This document shows, in pieces, positions 8,345 to 17,488 of a DNA stretch of 64,000 bases. The stretch's first letter is position 1, and the number at the start of each line of letters is the position of its first letter. Under the pieces are notes generated by a model, which saw only the letters and a list, made by a program, of their open reading frames with translations, ran no database searches and was not told the DNA's origin. The position numbers and the translations under genes are program-made. Source of the DNA: Nocardia iowensis (lineage in GTDB: Bacteria; Actinomycetota; Actinomycetes; Mycobacteriales; Mycobacteriaceae); contig NZ_CP078145.1 in NCBI RefSeq assembly GCF_019222765.1, positions 3,596,001 to 3,660,000 on the forward strand. Reading direction: 5' to 3'.

Positions 8345-9418
8345 GTGGCCATCTCGACACGCGAATGGCAGCTGGTCGCCCGCCCGGCAGGGGAACCGGC
8401 GTCCGAAAACTTCCAGCTCGTCACCGCGTGGCTCGAAGACCCGGGTCCCGGGCAGGTTCTGGTGGCGAATGATTGGTTGTCGGTCGATCCGTATATGCGC
8501 GGACGGATGAACGAAGGCAAGTCCTACATGCCGCCGTTCGAACTCGGTCAGGCGTTGACCGGCGCCGCGGTCGGTACCGTGATCGACTCGCGGGCCGATT
8601 CGATCCCAGTGGGTACCACCGTCATCCATTTCGCCGGTTGGCGCGAGCACGCGGTGCTGGCGGCCGCCGACACCCAGATGGTGGACGTGCGCCGGTCGCC
8701 CGCGCAGGCTTACCTGGGTGTCTTGGGCGCCACCGGACTGACCGCCTACGTGGGCCTGACCGAGATCGCCCCCGTCCGCGCCGGCGATGTCGTCTTCGTT
8801 TCCGGGGCCGCAGGCGCTGTCGGCTCGGCGGCCGGGCAGATCGCCCGCAAGCTCGGCGCGACCCGGGTGATCGGGTCTGCTGGGGGACCGGACAAGTCCG
8901 CGCACCTGCTCGCCGAGTTGGGTTTCGATGCCGCAATCGATTACCGGCAGGGTGATCTGACCGGGCAACTCGCTGCGGCCGCGCCCGAGGGCGTCGATGT
9001 GTATTTCGACAACGTCGGCGGTGCGCACCTGCAGGCCGCGCTGTCGGTGCTGAACACCTTCGGCCGAGTCGCGCTGTGTGGTGCGATTTCGGGCTACAAC
9101 CATCCCGCACCGGGACCGGACAACCTGAACTTGGCGATCCGGAAGCGAATCACGTTGCGCGGCTATGTGGTCGGTGATCACACCGAGCGTGCCGGGCACT
9201 GGGTCCGTACCGCCGCCGGGTGGCTCGCGGATGGCTCCCTGCGGGTGACCGAAACGGTGGCCGTGGGCATCGACCAGGCCGTCGAGGCTTTCCTGACCAT
9301 GATGCGCGGCGGGAATATCGGCAAGATGCTCGTCCATCTGCCCCGCAGCGGCGACGACTCTGCTTCCCCGGCTGCACCAGCCAAAGCTCCGGCGCGGCAA
9401 CGGCATTCATCGCATTGA
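8345..9418 (+). CDS. NADPH-dependent medium-chain reductase (LTB4 dehydrogenase / curcumin reductase type)
   Basis: A 357-residue zinc-independent member of the medium-chain dehydrogenase/reductase family. The N-terminal half has VDPYMRGRMN, a hallmark of the leukotriene-B4 12-hydroxydehydrogenase/double-bond-reductase subgroup, and no zinc-ligand motif. The Rossmann part has VFVSGAAGAVGSAAGQIARK and later VDVYFDNVGG. These enzymes reduce alpha,beta-unsaturated carbonyls with NADPH, which fits conjugated enals released by the preceding dioxygenase. It starts with GTG one base after the dioxygenase stop and lies 29 bases before the aldehyde dehydrogenase. The C-terminus is a short Ala/Pro-rich tail. 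Confidence 0.9.
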   Translation: MAISTREWQLVARPAGEPASENFQLVTAWLEDPGPGQVLVANDWLSVDPYMRGRMNEGKSYMPPFELGQALTGAAVGTVIDSRADSIPVGTTVIHFAGWREHAVLAAADTQMVDVRRSPAQAYLGVLGATGLTAYVGLTEIAPVRAGDVVFVSGAAGAVGSAAGQIARKLGATRVIGSAGGPDKSAHLLAELGFDAAIDYRQGDLTGQLAAAAPEGVDVYFDNVGGAHLQAALSVLNTFGRVALCGAISGYNHPAPGPDNLNLAIRKRITLRGYVVGDHTERAGHWVRTAAGWLADGSLRVTETVAVGIDQAVEAFLTMMRGGNIGKMLVHLPRSGDDSASPAAPAKAPARQRHSSH

Positions 9419-9447
9419 TCGACCGAGCTCATAAAAGGGGACATCGG

Positions 9448-10989
9448 GTGGATAAAACCGTCAATCCTGCGGCCACCGAGCAGGATATCGAGGTTCGCAA
9501 CCCTGCTGACGGGCGGCAGGTGGGACGAGTTCCCGACAACCCGGGCGCGGTGGTCGCCGCCGAGGTCGGCCAACTCCGGGCCGCACAGGCCGATTGGGAG
9601 GCATGCGGTGTACGCGAACGGGCACAGTGGCTGCTGCGGTGGCAGGACTGGCTGATCGACAACGCCGCTCGGCTGACCGACGTCGTGCAGTCGGAGACCG
9701 GCAAGACCCGCTTCGATGCCGAAATCGAGGTACCGGCCGCCATCGATCTGGCCAAGTACTGGGCCCGCAACGCGCCACGATTTCTTGCCGACGAACGCCC
9801 CGCCCCGCACAGCCCGATCGGGCGAATGAAGCGACTGATCACGGTGTTTCGGCCGTATCCGCTGGTCGGCATCATCACGCCGTGGAACCTGCCGTTGCTC
9901 AATCCGTGTTTCGACGCGTTCGCGGCGCTGCTGGCCGGGGCCGCGGTCCTGGTAAAGCCGTCGGAGATCACGCCGCTCAGCGCGGTCGAGTTGGCGTGCG
10001 GCTGGGCCGAGATCGGCGCACCACCGGTATTCACCGTGGTCACCGGGCGCGCGGACACCGGACGCGCGGTGGTCGACCAGGTCGACTTTGTGCAGTTCAC
10101 TGGATCGACGAAGACGGGACGGGAGATCGCCGCCGCGTGCGGTGCGGCATTGACACCGTGCAGTTTGGAACTGGGCGGAAAAGACCCGGCGATTGTGCTC
10201 GCCGACGCCGACGTAGAACGTGCTGCCGCGGGCATCGCCTATGGGGGGCTGTTCAATTCGGGGCAGGTGTGTATCTCGGTAGAACGGGTATATGTCGAAG
10301 CGCCGATCTACACCCGGTTCGTCGCCAGTCTCACCGAGCAAGTCGAAAAGCTACGCCAGGGGCAGGACGGTCGTGGTTTCGACTACGACATAGGCGCCAT
10401 GGCGACCGCAACGCAACGTGACATCGTGCAGCGTCACGTGGCGGAGGCGGTGGCGCGCGGTGCGCGCATTATGACCGGTGGAAACGCAACAGGGAATTTC
10501 TTCGAACCGACCGTCCTGGTCGATGTGGAGCATTCGATGTCGTGCGTTACCGAGGAGACGTTCGGCCCCACCATCCCGGTGATCGAGGTCGCCGACGAGG
10601 ACGAGGCGGTGCGGCTGGCCAACGATTCGTCGTATGGACTCTCGGCGACCGTGTGGACCGGCGACCGGCAACGCGGGGAGCACATCGCCCGACGGCTCGA
10701 GGTCGGTGCGGTCAATATCAACGACGCGTTCGCGAACCTGGTCAACTTCGCACTACCGATGGGCGGCTGGAAGGACTCGGGCATCGGCGCCCGCTGGGGT
10801 GGTGCCGCTGGAATCCGCAAATACTGCCGTCAGCAGGCTATTACCGTGCCGAGGGGTCCGGAGTTGACGCGCGAGCCGCTATGGTATCCCGCTTCGCGAA
10901 CTCGGTCGCGGTTGGTGACGACGCTGATGCGGGCGGTGGACGCGCGTGGACTACGCAAACTGCCGTTTCGGCCGCGCGGCGGCAGATGA
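9448..10989 (+). CDS. NAD(P)-dependent aldehyde dehydrogenase
   Basis: A 513-residue aldehyde dehydrogenase superfamily enzyme, oxidising an aldehyde to the acid. Key residues are in place: ITPWNLP (Asn147), the cofactor-binding VLVKPSE (Lys170), FTGSTKTGR, ELGGKDP (catalytic Glu241), GQVCISVERVYV (nucleophile Cys275) and EETFGP. The frame is open 76 codons further upstream through the reductase, but the GTG at 9448 sits after AAAAGGGGA and just before the first homologous-looking segment. The C-terminal extension beyond the domain (about 35 residues, basic) is a little long. As the last gene of the dioxygenase 2 operon it probably oxidises the cleavage aldehyde to feed the CoA ligase. It converges with the mce operon. 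Confidence 0.93.
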   Translation: MDKTVNPAATEQDIEVRNPADGRQVGRVPDNPGAVVAAEVGQLRAAQADWEACGVRERAQWLLRWQDWLIDNAARLTDVVQSETGKTRFDAEIEVPAAIDLAKYWARNAPRFLADERPAPHSPIGRMKRLITVFRPYPLVGIITPWNLPLLNPCFDAFAALLAGAAVLVKPSEITPLSAVELACGWAEIGAPPVFTVVTGRADTGRAVVDQVDFVQFTGSTKTGREIAAACGAALTPCSLELGGKDPAIVLADADVERAAAGIAYGGLFNSGQVCISVERVYVEAPIYTRFVASLTEQVEKLRQGQDGRGFDYDIGAMATATQRDIVQRHVAEAVARGARIMTGGNATGNFFEPTVLVDVEHSMSCVTEETFGPTIPVIEVADEDEAVRLANDSSYGLSATVWTGDRQRGEHIARRLEVGAVNINDAFANLVNFALPMGGWKDSGIGARWGGAAGIRKYCRQQAITVPRGPELTREPLWYPASRTRSRLVTTLMRAVDARGLRKLPFRPRGGR

Positions 10990-11026
10990 CAGCGTCACCG
11001 ACCGCCGCGGACCGTCCGCCGACGAC

Positions 11027-12451
11027 TCACGCGGCCCGCGGGGTGAAGTTGCCGTGGAACGACAGCGGCAAGTGGTGGCGCAGCGCGCCCACGTAGCAGG
11101 GGTCGTTCTCGATGTTCTTGGCGTCGAGCACACGCAGATGCGCCAAGGCGCGGGGGCGGTCCTGCGTGGCGACCAGCAGCCAGCCGTCGTCTTCGTCGGT
11201 GGCGCCGGGGCGTGGGGTGTAGATGGCCTCGTGGGCGAAGTGATCGGCCGGTAGCCGGTGCGCTTGCTGGACGCCGGATACGTTGTCCACCTTGGCAATC
11301 GCGTTCGGGTGCGCGCTGCCGTCCAGACCGACCGCCAGGTAGGTGTAGCGGTTCTGTCTGCTGGTGTAGCCCAGGTTGAAGGTGGGGAAGTCGCCCTGCA
11401 TATCCGACAGGTGTTCCTGAATAACGCGGCCGGACCGGGTGATACGCAACCGCAGCAGGGTACCGCCGTAGGGCATCGCCGTGTCGGCCAGACCGCCTTG
11501 CACGCCCTGGAGTTGACCGTTGAGCTGTTCCCAGGTGGCGTGGTAGTTGACCAGTTCGACGACGGTGTCGGTGCGGTCTTCGTAGGCGTTGCTCACATGC
11601 AGGTGCATCAGTGGATCGGTGTGCACGATGCGGGGTTTGCCACCGTAGCGGGGCATGAGCGCGATCATGGTGCCGCGTGCGGCGTCGTATTCGATGGCCT
11701 CGATGTAGTTACGGAGACCGAGCCCGGCGCCGAGCATCTTGCCGATCGGGAATACCAGTGGCGCCACCACGAACACCAGATGCCTTGGTGTCAAACCGAA
11801 GTCGTGGTTGAACATCGGCCGCGGCAGGCTCACCTGTCCGATCTTGCCGAGTTTGCCGGTGCGATCGACTCGGTAACAGGCCAGCGAGGGTTTGGGGACC
11901 ATCGCGAGCCCGAAGTTGTACATGTCGCCGGTCGCCTTGTCCCACTTGGGATGTGCTGAAAACGCGCCGAGCCATTTGAGCGCGCCGCCGAAGCGGTGCA
12001 CGCCGATCGTGTCGAGCGTATCGGGATCGATTTCGGTGGGCGGGCCGCCCTCCCAGAGTGCGAGCAGTTTACCGGCGTGCATGACGACACCGGTGTTGGC
12101 GACGTTGGCCGGGAATTGCAGTGCGTTGGCGAGGATTCCGCCGGGACGCATGGTGCCCAGTGCCCGATAGGGCGCGCCCGTGGAGGTGAGTGACTTGCGG
12201 TAGTGCTTGGTGCGCACGAACCGGTTGCGGTAGCGGACCTTGCCGTCGGTGATCGAGAACATCGACAGCATCCCGTCGCCGTCGAACAGGTGGCCCAGCT
12301 GTTGCCCACCGGCGTCGAGCTTGCCGGGACCGTTGCGGTAGAGGGTGCCGCGCAAATCTTCGGGCAGTGCGCCCGCAACCTCATCGATGTCGTAGTCGTA
12401 TTCGTCGTAGAGCGGAATGTAGTCGCGGTGCTCGTTGTCGGCCGTAGTCAT
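11027..12451 (-). CDS. Carotenoid-cleavage-type (CCO family) dioxygenase 3, last gene of the mce operon
   Basis: A 474-residue non-haem iron dioxygenase with all four ligand histidines: His167 (FSAHPKWD), His216 (FNHDFGLT), His285 (HVSNAYED) and His466 (FHGNFTPR). GTLYRNGPGK and LFDGDGMLSM mark the first blades of the propeller. A hydrophobic stretch around 225-250 could dip into a membrane, as in RPE65-type enzymes. The ATG at 12451 is preceded by AGGAGAGGCC; the frame is open 35 codons further but without a good start. It follows the Cys-rich gene by 32 bases on the same strand. It therefore appears to be co-transcribed with the Mce importer, which links uptake of a lipid with its cleavage. 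Confidence 0.93.
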   Translation of the reverse strand: MTTADNEHRDYIPLYDEYDYDIDEVAGALPEDLRGTLYRNGPGKLDAGGQQLGHLFDGDGMLSMFSITDGKVRYRNRFVRTKHYRKSLTSTGAPYRALGTMRPGGILANALQFPANVANTGVVMHAGKLLALWEGGPPTEIDPDTLDTIGVHRFGGALKWLGAFSAHPKWDKATGDMYNFGLAMVPKPSLACYRVDRTGKLGKIGQVSLPRPMFNHDFGLTPRHLVFVVAPLVFPIGKMLGAGLGLRNYIEAIEYDAARGTMIALMPRYGGKPRIVHTDPLMHLHVSNAYEDRTDTVVELVNYHATWEQLNGQLQGVQGGLADTAMPYGGTLLRLRITRSGRVIQEHLSDMQGDFPTFNLGYTSRQNRYTYLAVGLDGSAHPNAIAKVDNVSGVQQAHRLPADHFAHEAIYTPRPGATDEDDGWLLVATQDRPRALAHLRVLDAKNIENDPCYVGALRHHLPLSFHGNFTPRAA

Positions 12452-12483
12452 GGCCTCTCCTGAGGGTGAAATATGGGATGGGG

Positions 12484-13200
12484 TCAGACATCGGCCGTCG
12501 GGCGCGATCCAGCCGTACCGGAGTGCGACTGCGCCGGGCGGATCCGCAACGTGCACGACAGGCCGGGCAGGTGCGGCTCGAACTCCAGCGGGATCGCCGA
12601 GTCGGCGTCGAATACGCTCTCGCAGCTGGCCTTACAGCCCATCAGGCAAGAATTCTCCTGGGCTACACCGGTTCCGGTGGCGGTGTGCATCGCGCACTCC
12701 GGGATCTGGTAGATCAGCGTTCCGTCGGGTTCGACGCCGGTGCGGTGGATCGGGCCGACCAGGAAGCCGGCAAAGCCAACGCCGATGTCCATGACTTGGG
12801 CGTACCTGCTCGCGGGCACGGCGTTGACCGCGCCGAAAGCCGGTAGCAGGTAGCGCAGCCAGCGCCGCAGCCGCGTCGAGACGGCGGTGGCGATCAGCTC
12901 GCTGACATCCTGCTTCGGCAGGTGCCGCGTCAGTTCGGTAGCGACCCATTCGAGTTCGCTCACGTACTGGCCATAGCGGCGTTGGTAGGAACGGCGCGGC
13001 GGTTCGAGCCGCGGGCCACGCACGCGATGTGCCGTGAGCGCGGCCCACCCCGCGTCGACTGCTTCGCGGTCGTCACTGACCATCCGCAGCACAGGCAGCA
13101 GTACGGCCTCGGGGATGTCACCGACCCTGGCCAGCATCGATCGCATGATCAAATCGTCGCGTAGCGCCACGACCGGTCCGGATATGGTGGCTTTGTTCAT
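12484..13200 (-). CDS. Uncharacterised protein with C-terminal cysteine cluster
   Basis: A 238-residue protein I cannot assign to a named family with confidence. The N-terminal 130 residues are mostly helical and basic. The C-terminal third carries Cys169, then Cys185, Cys189 and Cys193 in a C-x3-C-x3-C arrangement (ENSCLMGCKASCESVF), and Cys216 in a strand (LPGLSCTLRI). This could bind a metal or an Fe-S cluster; the spacing is not that of radical-SAM or ferredoxins. It has a weak general resemblance to small-molecule-binding folds of the V4R / ATC-hydrolase type. It lies 29 bases after the Mce-associated gene and 32 before dioxygenase 3, so it belongs to this operon. Function unknown. Confidence 0.7.
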   Translation of the reverse strand: MNKATISGPVVALRDDLIMRSMLARVGDIPEAVLLPVLRMVSDDREAVDAGWAALTAHRVRGPRLEPPRRSYQRRYGQYVSELEWVATELTRHLPKQDVSELIATAVSTRLRRWLRYLLPAFGAVNAVPASRYAQVMDIGVGFAGFLVGPIHRTGVEPDGTLIYQIPECAMHTATGTGVAQENSCLMGCKASCESVFDADSAIPLEFEPHLPGLSCTLRIRPAQSHSGTAGSRPTADV

Positions 13201-13229
13201 CTTTCACCTCTTTCACCGCGACTGAACCG

Positions 13230-13982
13230 TCACGGAATGTCGACCTTGGCGGCTTTCCATCGACCGTCGATGTTCTGCATCGTCATCACGATGCGGCTGC
13301 GATCGATACGGGGATCGGGCATTTCGGTGTTGGACACCGACTGGTCCACAAACAGCAACACGACGACCTCGCGTTCGGTGGCGGACTTGACCGCGGCCTG
13401 CAGTACCGTGCCGTGCCCGGCCGCTTTGTGATCGATCAGCAACTGGCGAAGCTGACTGCTGGACTTGGTGTAGACATCGCGGAACTCGCCGGTGGAACCG
13501 TCCAGGACCGCCGTGAAATCGGCGTCGAGGTTGGCGGTATCCACCGAGGTGAGGGTGACCGCATAGTCCGACGCTGCGCGCAGCGCCGCCGCCGCGGCCG
13601 CGTCGATATCGCGGCTGTGGTCGAGCTTCCATCCCAGCACGCCGGTGGCGACGGCCAGTGCGACGAGCAGCAATGCCGCGACGAATGGCAATGCGCGCCT
13701 GGCCGAGCCGACGATGCGTCGCGCGACGGCGCCCCTGCCGACCGCAGTCCGCGCGGAACCGTCGGCATCGTCGGAGTCGTCCCTGTCCGACGTGGTCCCA
13801 CTTTCAGCCTCGGCCGCGTGCGTCTGGCCGATGTCGGCCTCGTCGGTGTCGGGCTCGTTTCGGATGTCGTCGGCGTGCCCGCGATCAGGTTCGCTTGTCG
13901 CGGAATCGAATTCGGCCACTTCGGTATCGGTCTCGGTGGTGGTTGTGCTGTCGTTGCGGTCCTCGATCTGGTTGTCAGGCAT
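13230..13982 (-). CDS. Mce-associated membrane protein
   Basis: A 250-residue protein with a long acidic, probably disordered N-terminus (residues 1-80, rich in D, E, T and S), one transmembrane helix at about 97-118 (FVAALLLVALAVATGVLGW), and an extracytoplasmic domain. That domain contains SQLRQLLIDHKAAGHGTVLQ and a final strand ending GRWKAAKVDIP. This is the layout of the Mas proteins encoded after mceF, which have an NTF2-like outer domain and are thought to stabilise Mce complexes. It starts 19 bases after mceF. The acidic N-terminal region is longer than I would expect for the family. Confidence 0.85.
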   Translation of the reverse strand: MPDNQIEDRNDSTTTTETDTEVAEFDSATSEPDRGHADDIRNEPDTDEADIGQTHAAEAESGTTSDRDDSDDADGSARTAVGRGAVARRIVGSARRALPFVAALLLVALAVATGVLGWKLDHSRDIDAAAAAALRAASDYAVTLTSVDTANLDADFTAVLDGSTGEFRDVYTKSSSQLRQLLIDHKAAGHGTVLQAAVKSATEREVVVLLFVDQSVSNTEMPDPRIDRSRIVMTMQNIDGRWKAAKVDIP

Positions 13983-14001
13983 GGTCCTCCTCGGGGTCGG
14001 G

Positions 14002-15273
14002 CTAGTTGCCGTACCGCTGTGGCTCGGATTCCGGCGGCATGGTCGGTCCGCCGTACGGCAGGGGGATCGTGTGTTCTCCGATCGGGGTGGGATCGGTGCG
14101 CTGCATCGGATCGAATCCCGGTGGCGGATAAGCGGTGTCGTCCCCCGGTGGGCGGGGCGCGTTGCGCGCGCCGCGGATCAGCAGTGCCGGATCCTCGTCC
14201 AGGCAGTAGGTATTGACAAACGGCTCGGGATAGCTCGGTTCGAACGGCACGTCACGTGGGTGCGGGTAATCGCAGAAGCGGCGGAAATACAGGCTGGCCA
14301 CTGCCCAGACGCCGCCGTCGTGCATGATCGACTGCACCGCTTCGAGCAGCGAGGTCCGGTCGTCGCGAAACAGCTGTTGCAGTGCCGGAACCCGCACATA
14401 GGACAGTTGGGCGACGGTGGCCAGGTTCCCCAGTAACTGCACCATGGTGGGCGAATTCTGCGCGATCATAGTGTCCACCCCCGCCAGGACCTGCGGTGCG
14501 GTGTCGAGCAGGGTGCGCAACCCGGCGTCTTTCGTGCCGATGCCGTTGAGGGTGGCGCTGAGATTGTCCGTGGTGGTGCGTAATCCGGTTGCCTTGTCAC
14601 TGATCAGGTGGAATACCGGCCGGCTGGCGCGCAGCAGGGTGCTGGTCTGGGGCAGGACGCCGTCGAGGGTGGAGAACAGCAGCTGCATGCTCGACAGCAG
14701 GGTGCGCAGCTTCTCCGGCCCCTGGGGGCTCACCCCGAGTTCGTCGACGATGGCCTTCAACTGTTCCGGATTCGTCTGTGCCAGCACCCCGTCCACACTG
14801 CTGAGCACCTGCCACAGCGGGATCGGTGTGGTGGTGTGGCCCTGATCGATGACGCTGCCGTCGGTCAGCAGCGGACCCGCGCTGCCGGTGGGCCGGAAAT
14901 CGACGTATTGTTCGCCCGCCGGTGAGAGCCCGGACACGCGCACGGGCGTGTCGCGGGGGATACGCGCCGATGCGTCGATGCGCAAAACGGCTTCCACCCC
15001 ACGCTGACCGAGCCGCACCTCATGGACCCGCCCGATGGGTACCCCGCGCAGCGTGACATCCTGGTTGGCCAGCAGCCCACCGGATTCGGGCAACTGCACC
15101 CGGACGGTCATTTCCGCGGCGAAGGGGTCGGTGCGCAACGCGCCGAAGGTCAGGTACCAGCCGCCCACCGCGACCAGTGTGAGCTGCGCCAGTGCGGACA
15201 GCAGCAATTTGCGTGCGACGCAGACGCGGATGACTCGTACCAGCATCCGCGCGGGCAGCTCGATCATCGTCAT
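14002..15273 (-). CDS. mceF: Mce family substrate-binding protein, sixth of the operon (MceF)
   Basis: A 423-residue Mce protein. An N-terminal signal anchor (residues about 20-42, LLLSALAQLTLVAVGGWYLTFGA) precedes the MCE domain (about 50-130: VRVQLPESGGLLANQDVTLRGVPIGRVHEV). A long helical needle region follows, then a Pro-rich tail (residues 375-423). Six different Mce subunits form a hexameric tunnel that carries lipids across the periplasm to the YrbE permease. The start overlaps the mceE stop by four bases. The tail has Cys at GRFCDY-like and TYCLDED positions, often seen in MceF-type subunits. Confidence 0.92.
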   Translation of the reverse strand: MTMIELPARMLVRVIRVCVARKLLLSALAQLTLVAVGGWYLTFGALRTDPFAAEMTVRVQLPESGGLLANQDVTLRGVPIGRVHEVRLGQRGVEAVLRIDASARIPRDTPVRVSGLSPAGEQYVDFRPTGSAGPLLTDGSVIDQGHTTTPIPLWQVLSSVDGVLAQTNPEQLKAIVDELGVSPQGPEKLRTLLSSMQLLFSTLDGVLPQTSTLLRASRPVFHLISDKATGLRTTTDNLSATLNGIGTKDAGLRTLLDTAPQVLAGVDTMIAQNSPTMVQLLGNLATVAQLSYVRVPALQQLFRDDRTSLLEAVQSIMHDGGVWAVASLYFRRFCDYPHPRDVPFEPSYPEPFVNTYCLDEDPALLIRGARNAPRPPGDDTAYPPPGFDPMQRTDPTPIGEHTIPLPYGGPTMPPESEPQRYGN

Positions 15274-16367
15274 CGCCCGGGCCCCATCACTCGGGCACCG
15301 AGCTGGGTCAGCACGAAGGTCAGCGACCCGACGAAGTTGGCCAGGTCGGCCGGTTCCGGTGGATGAAAAGCCGGATCGGCGAGGTGTCCGGGATCGTCGA
15401 TCGGTCCGGCCACCACCTGCCGGAGCTCGACGTCGGAGTGGGCGGCGTTGGCGCTGAAGAACTTCAGCGTCGGCGCCAGTATGCGGAGCAGATTCGCGGT
15501 GGTTACGCGCGGATCGGTCGCCGGTTCGTTGAAGGACGCGGACAGGCTGTTCAGATCACTGATCAGACTGCGCGTGTCGGTGCCCGCGATGGCGGGGAAA
15601 TTCTCCAGCTGTCGGGTGATCGCCGCGATCTGATCGGCCAGTCCCGCGATGTGGGCAGTGTTACCGGCGATCACCGTCAGGGCGGGGGCGGCAGCGGCGA
15701 AGACATCGTCGATCGCGCTGCGGCGGGTGCTCAGATCGTCTGCGAGAGCGGCGGTCTGGGCGAGCACACCGTGCAGTTGACCGGACCGCTCGGACAGCGT
15801 GGTCAGCAGCTCCCGCGATTGCCGGATCAGATCGGTGAGGCGATGGCCGTCGTCGCCCATGGCGGTGCCCATTCCGTTGAGAACCTGGGTGAGATTGCGG
15901 ATCACGCCGCCGTTGACCAGGAGCGCAGCGGTGGAGAGGACCTCTTCGACAGTGGCGGCGGCGCGGGTTTCCGACAACCCGATGGTGTCACCGTCGCGCA
16001 ATAGCGTCGATGATCGGCTGGTGTCACTCGGTGGGCGCAGCGAGACGAACACGTCACCGAGCGGTGTGGCCGAGCGTAATTCGGCGGTCGTGCCGACAGG
16101 TAGTTCGACGCTGTCGATGATGCGCAGCGATACCACCGCGGTGTAATCGCGGGCGGTCATGCGCTCGACCTCGCCGACATCGGCGCCGCCGACGCGGACC
16201 TTCGCGCGCTCGGGCAGGTTGAGCGCGTTGGAGAACACCGCCTGCAGGTGGTAGCTCGGGCCGCTCACCCCGGGCGCGGGCAGTGGCAGATCCTCGAGGG
16301 TGACCGAGCACGCGGTCAGCGGCAGCGTGAGCGCGGCGCCGAGCAGCAGCCGCAGTCGGCGGATCAT
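15270..16367 (-). CDS. mceE: Mce family lipoprotein, fifth of the operon (MceE / LprK type)
   Basis: A 365-residue Mce subunit with a lipoprotein signal peptide: MIRRLRLLLGAALTLPLTAC, lipobox LTAC with Cys20. The lipoprotein nature at the fifth position is the rule in actinobacterial mce operons. The MCE domain follows (YHLQAVFSNALNLPERAKVRVGGADVGEVERM), then a helical region with repeated LxQxxxL-type periodicity and a short C-terminus. The frame is open 27 codons upstream, but the ATG at 16367 overlaps the mceD stop (ATGA) and starts exactly at the signal peptide. Confidence 0.93.
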   Translation of the reverse strand: MIRRLRLLLGAALTLPLTACSVTLEDLPLPAPGVSGPSYHLQAVFSNALNLPERAKVRVGGADVGEVERMTARDYTAVVSLRIIDSVELPVGTTAELRSATPLGDVFVSLRPPSDTSRSSTLLRDGDTIGLSETRAAATVEEVLSTAALLVNGGVIRNLTQVLNGMGTAMGDDGHRLTDLIRQSRELLTTLSERSGQLHGVLAQTAALADDLSTRRSAIDDVFAAAAPALTVIAGNTAHIAGLADQIAAITRQLENFPAIAGTDTRSLISDLNSLSASFNEPATDPRVTTANLLRILAPTLKFFSANAAHSDVELRQVVAGPIDDPGHLADPAFHPPEPADLANFVGSLTFVLTQLGARVMGPGR

Positions 16368-17488
16368 CGGTTCATCCTGGTCATTGCCTCGAGCACCGAG
16401 GTGACGCCGAAATCGGGGCCCATGTCGCGCATAGTGCCGGTGGCACAACCCAATTGGCGTAGACCGAGGATGTTGCAGATTTCCTTGGTCATGGAGCTGT
16501 CGAAGAACACATTGTCGAAATGTGCTCCGACGCGCAGGTATCCATTGCGCTGGTCGATGGCGGCGACGACGTTGTCGACGCCGAGCGGTGCGAGATCGAA
16601 CACCTCGGCGAGTTCGCGCCGGTAATCGACCATCGCCTGGGTGAAGGTAGTGCTGCCGCGTACGGTGGCGGTGAGGTTGTCGCCCTGCTCGGCGAGCAGC
16701 GTGTTCAACTGGCCGAGCACGGTGTTCAGCTGTCGGCCGGTAGCGCCGTTGCCGACGCTCTCCTGGGCGAGGATGTCGCTCAGCTGGCCGACACCGCTGC
16801 CGAACTCGGTGATGATCTGCTGGTTACCGGCCGCGGCGTCGGTGAGCGCGCTCAGGTTCGCCACGATGGTGGTGAGGTGCTGCTGGGTCGCCGCACCATC
16901 GCCATCGCCGGTGCGCAGCGCCTCGGCCAGGGCCGCGAGCGCCGACCGTAGTTCCTGGCCGCTGGTTTGCGCGACCGTGGAGGTCGCGGTGAGTACCTCG
17001 GCCATCGGGCCGCCTCCGTGGCCGTCGCCGCGCATCGAGGCGCCGAGCTTGTCGACCATGGCGATGACGCGATCGAACTCGATGGGTGTGCGGGTGCGGT
17101 CCAGACCGAGGACCGCTCCGTCGGGCAGCATCGGTCCGCCGGTGTAGGCGGGTGCCAGTTCCACATGCCGGTCGGTCAGAATCGAGGTGCCCACGGTGAC
17201 GGCCTGCGCATCGGCTGGAATCTGGACCTCCCGGTCGACCTCGAGGATGACCTCGACGTAATCGCCGCGGGGAGTGATCTTGTCGACCTTGCCGACCGGC
17301 ATGCCGAGTACCGCAACGGTATTGCCCTCGTACAGGCCGATCGCATTGTCGAACTGTGCGGTGATCCGGGCAGGCGCCTCCGAGCCGACGGATAACACGC
17401 GGCAGGCGGCGGCCACGGCTGCGGCGACGGCCAGGACCACTGCGGCGCGGGCGAGGCGTTTGCTGATGATCGGTTCGCGCTGCTTCAT
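16364..17488 (-). CDS. mceD: Mce family protein, fourth of the operon (MceD)
   Basis: A 374-residue Mce subunit. An N-terminal hydrophobic anchor (LARAAVVLAVAAAVAAACRV) is followed by the MCE domain (ITAQFDNAIGLYEGNTVAVLGMPVGKVDKI) and a long helical section. The C-terminus ends in a Cys-containing segment (EICNILGLRQLGCATGTM). The ATG at 17488 overlaps the mceC stop as ATGA. The longer upstream frame lies inside mceC and is not used. The hydrophobic segment ends in AAACRV, so a lipobox-like Cys is present, but MceE at the next position is the better lipoprotein. Confidence 0.92.
   Translation of the reverse strand: MKQREPIISKRLARAAVVLAVAAAVAAACRVLSVGSEAPARITAQFDNAIGLYEGNTVAVLGMPVGKVDKITPRGDYVEVILEVDREVQIPADAQAVTVGTSILTDRHVELAPAYTGGPMLPDGAVLGLDRTRTPIEFDRVIAMVDKLGASMRGDGHGGGPMAEVLTATSTVAQTSGQELRSALAALAEALRTGDGDGAATQQHLTTIVANLSALTDAAAGNQQIITEFGSGVGQLSDILAQESVGNGATGRQLNTVLGQLNTLLAEQGDNLTATVRGSTTFTQAMVDYRRELAEVFDLAPLGVDNVVAAIDQRNGYLRVGAHFDNVFFDSSMTKEICNILGLRQLGCATGTMRDMGPDFGVTSVLEAMTRMNR

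Noticed and set aside
7153..9406. Long minus-strand frames over dioxygenase 2 and the reductase
   Set aside because: Antisense shadows; the plus-strand proteins have clear motifs.
12203..12846. Plus-strand frames over the Cys-rich gene and dioxygenase 3
   Set aside because: Shadow sequence without start sites; the minus-strand operon explains the region.
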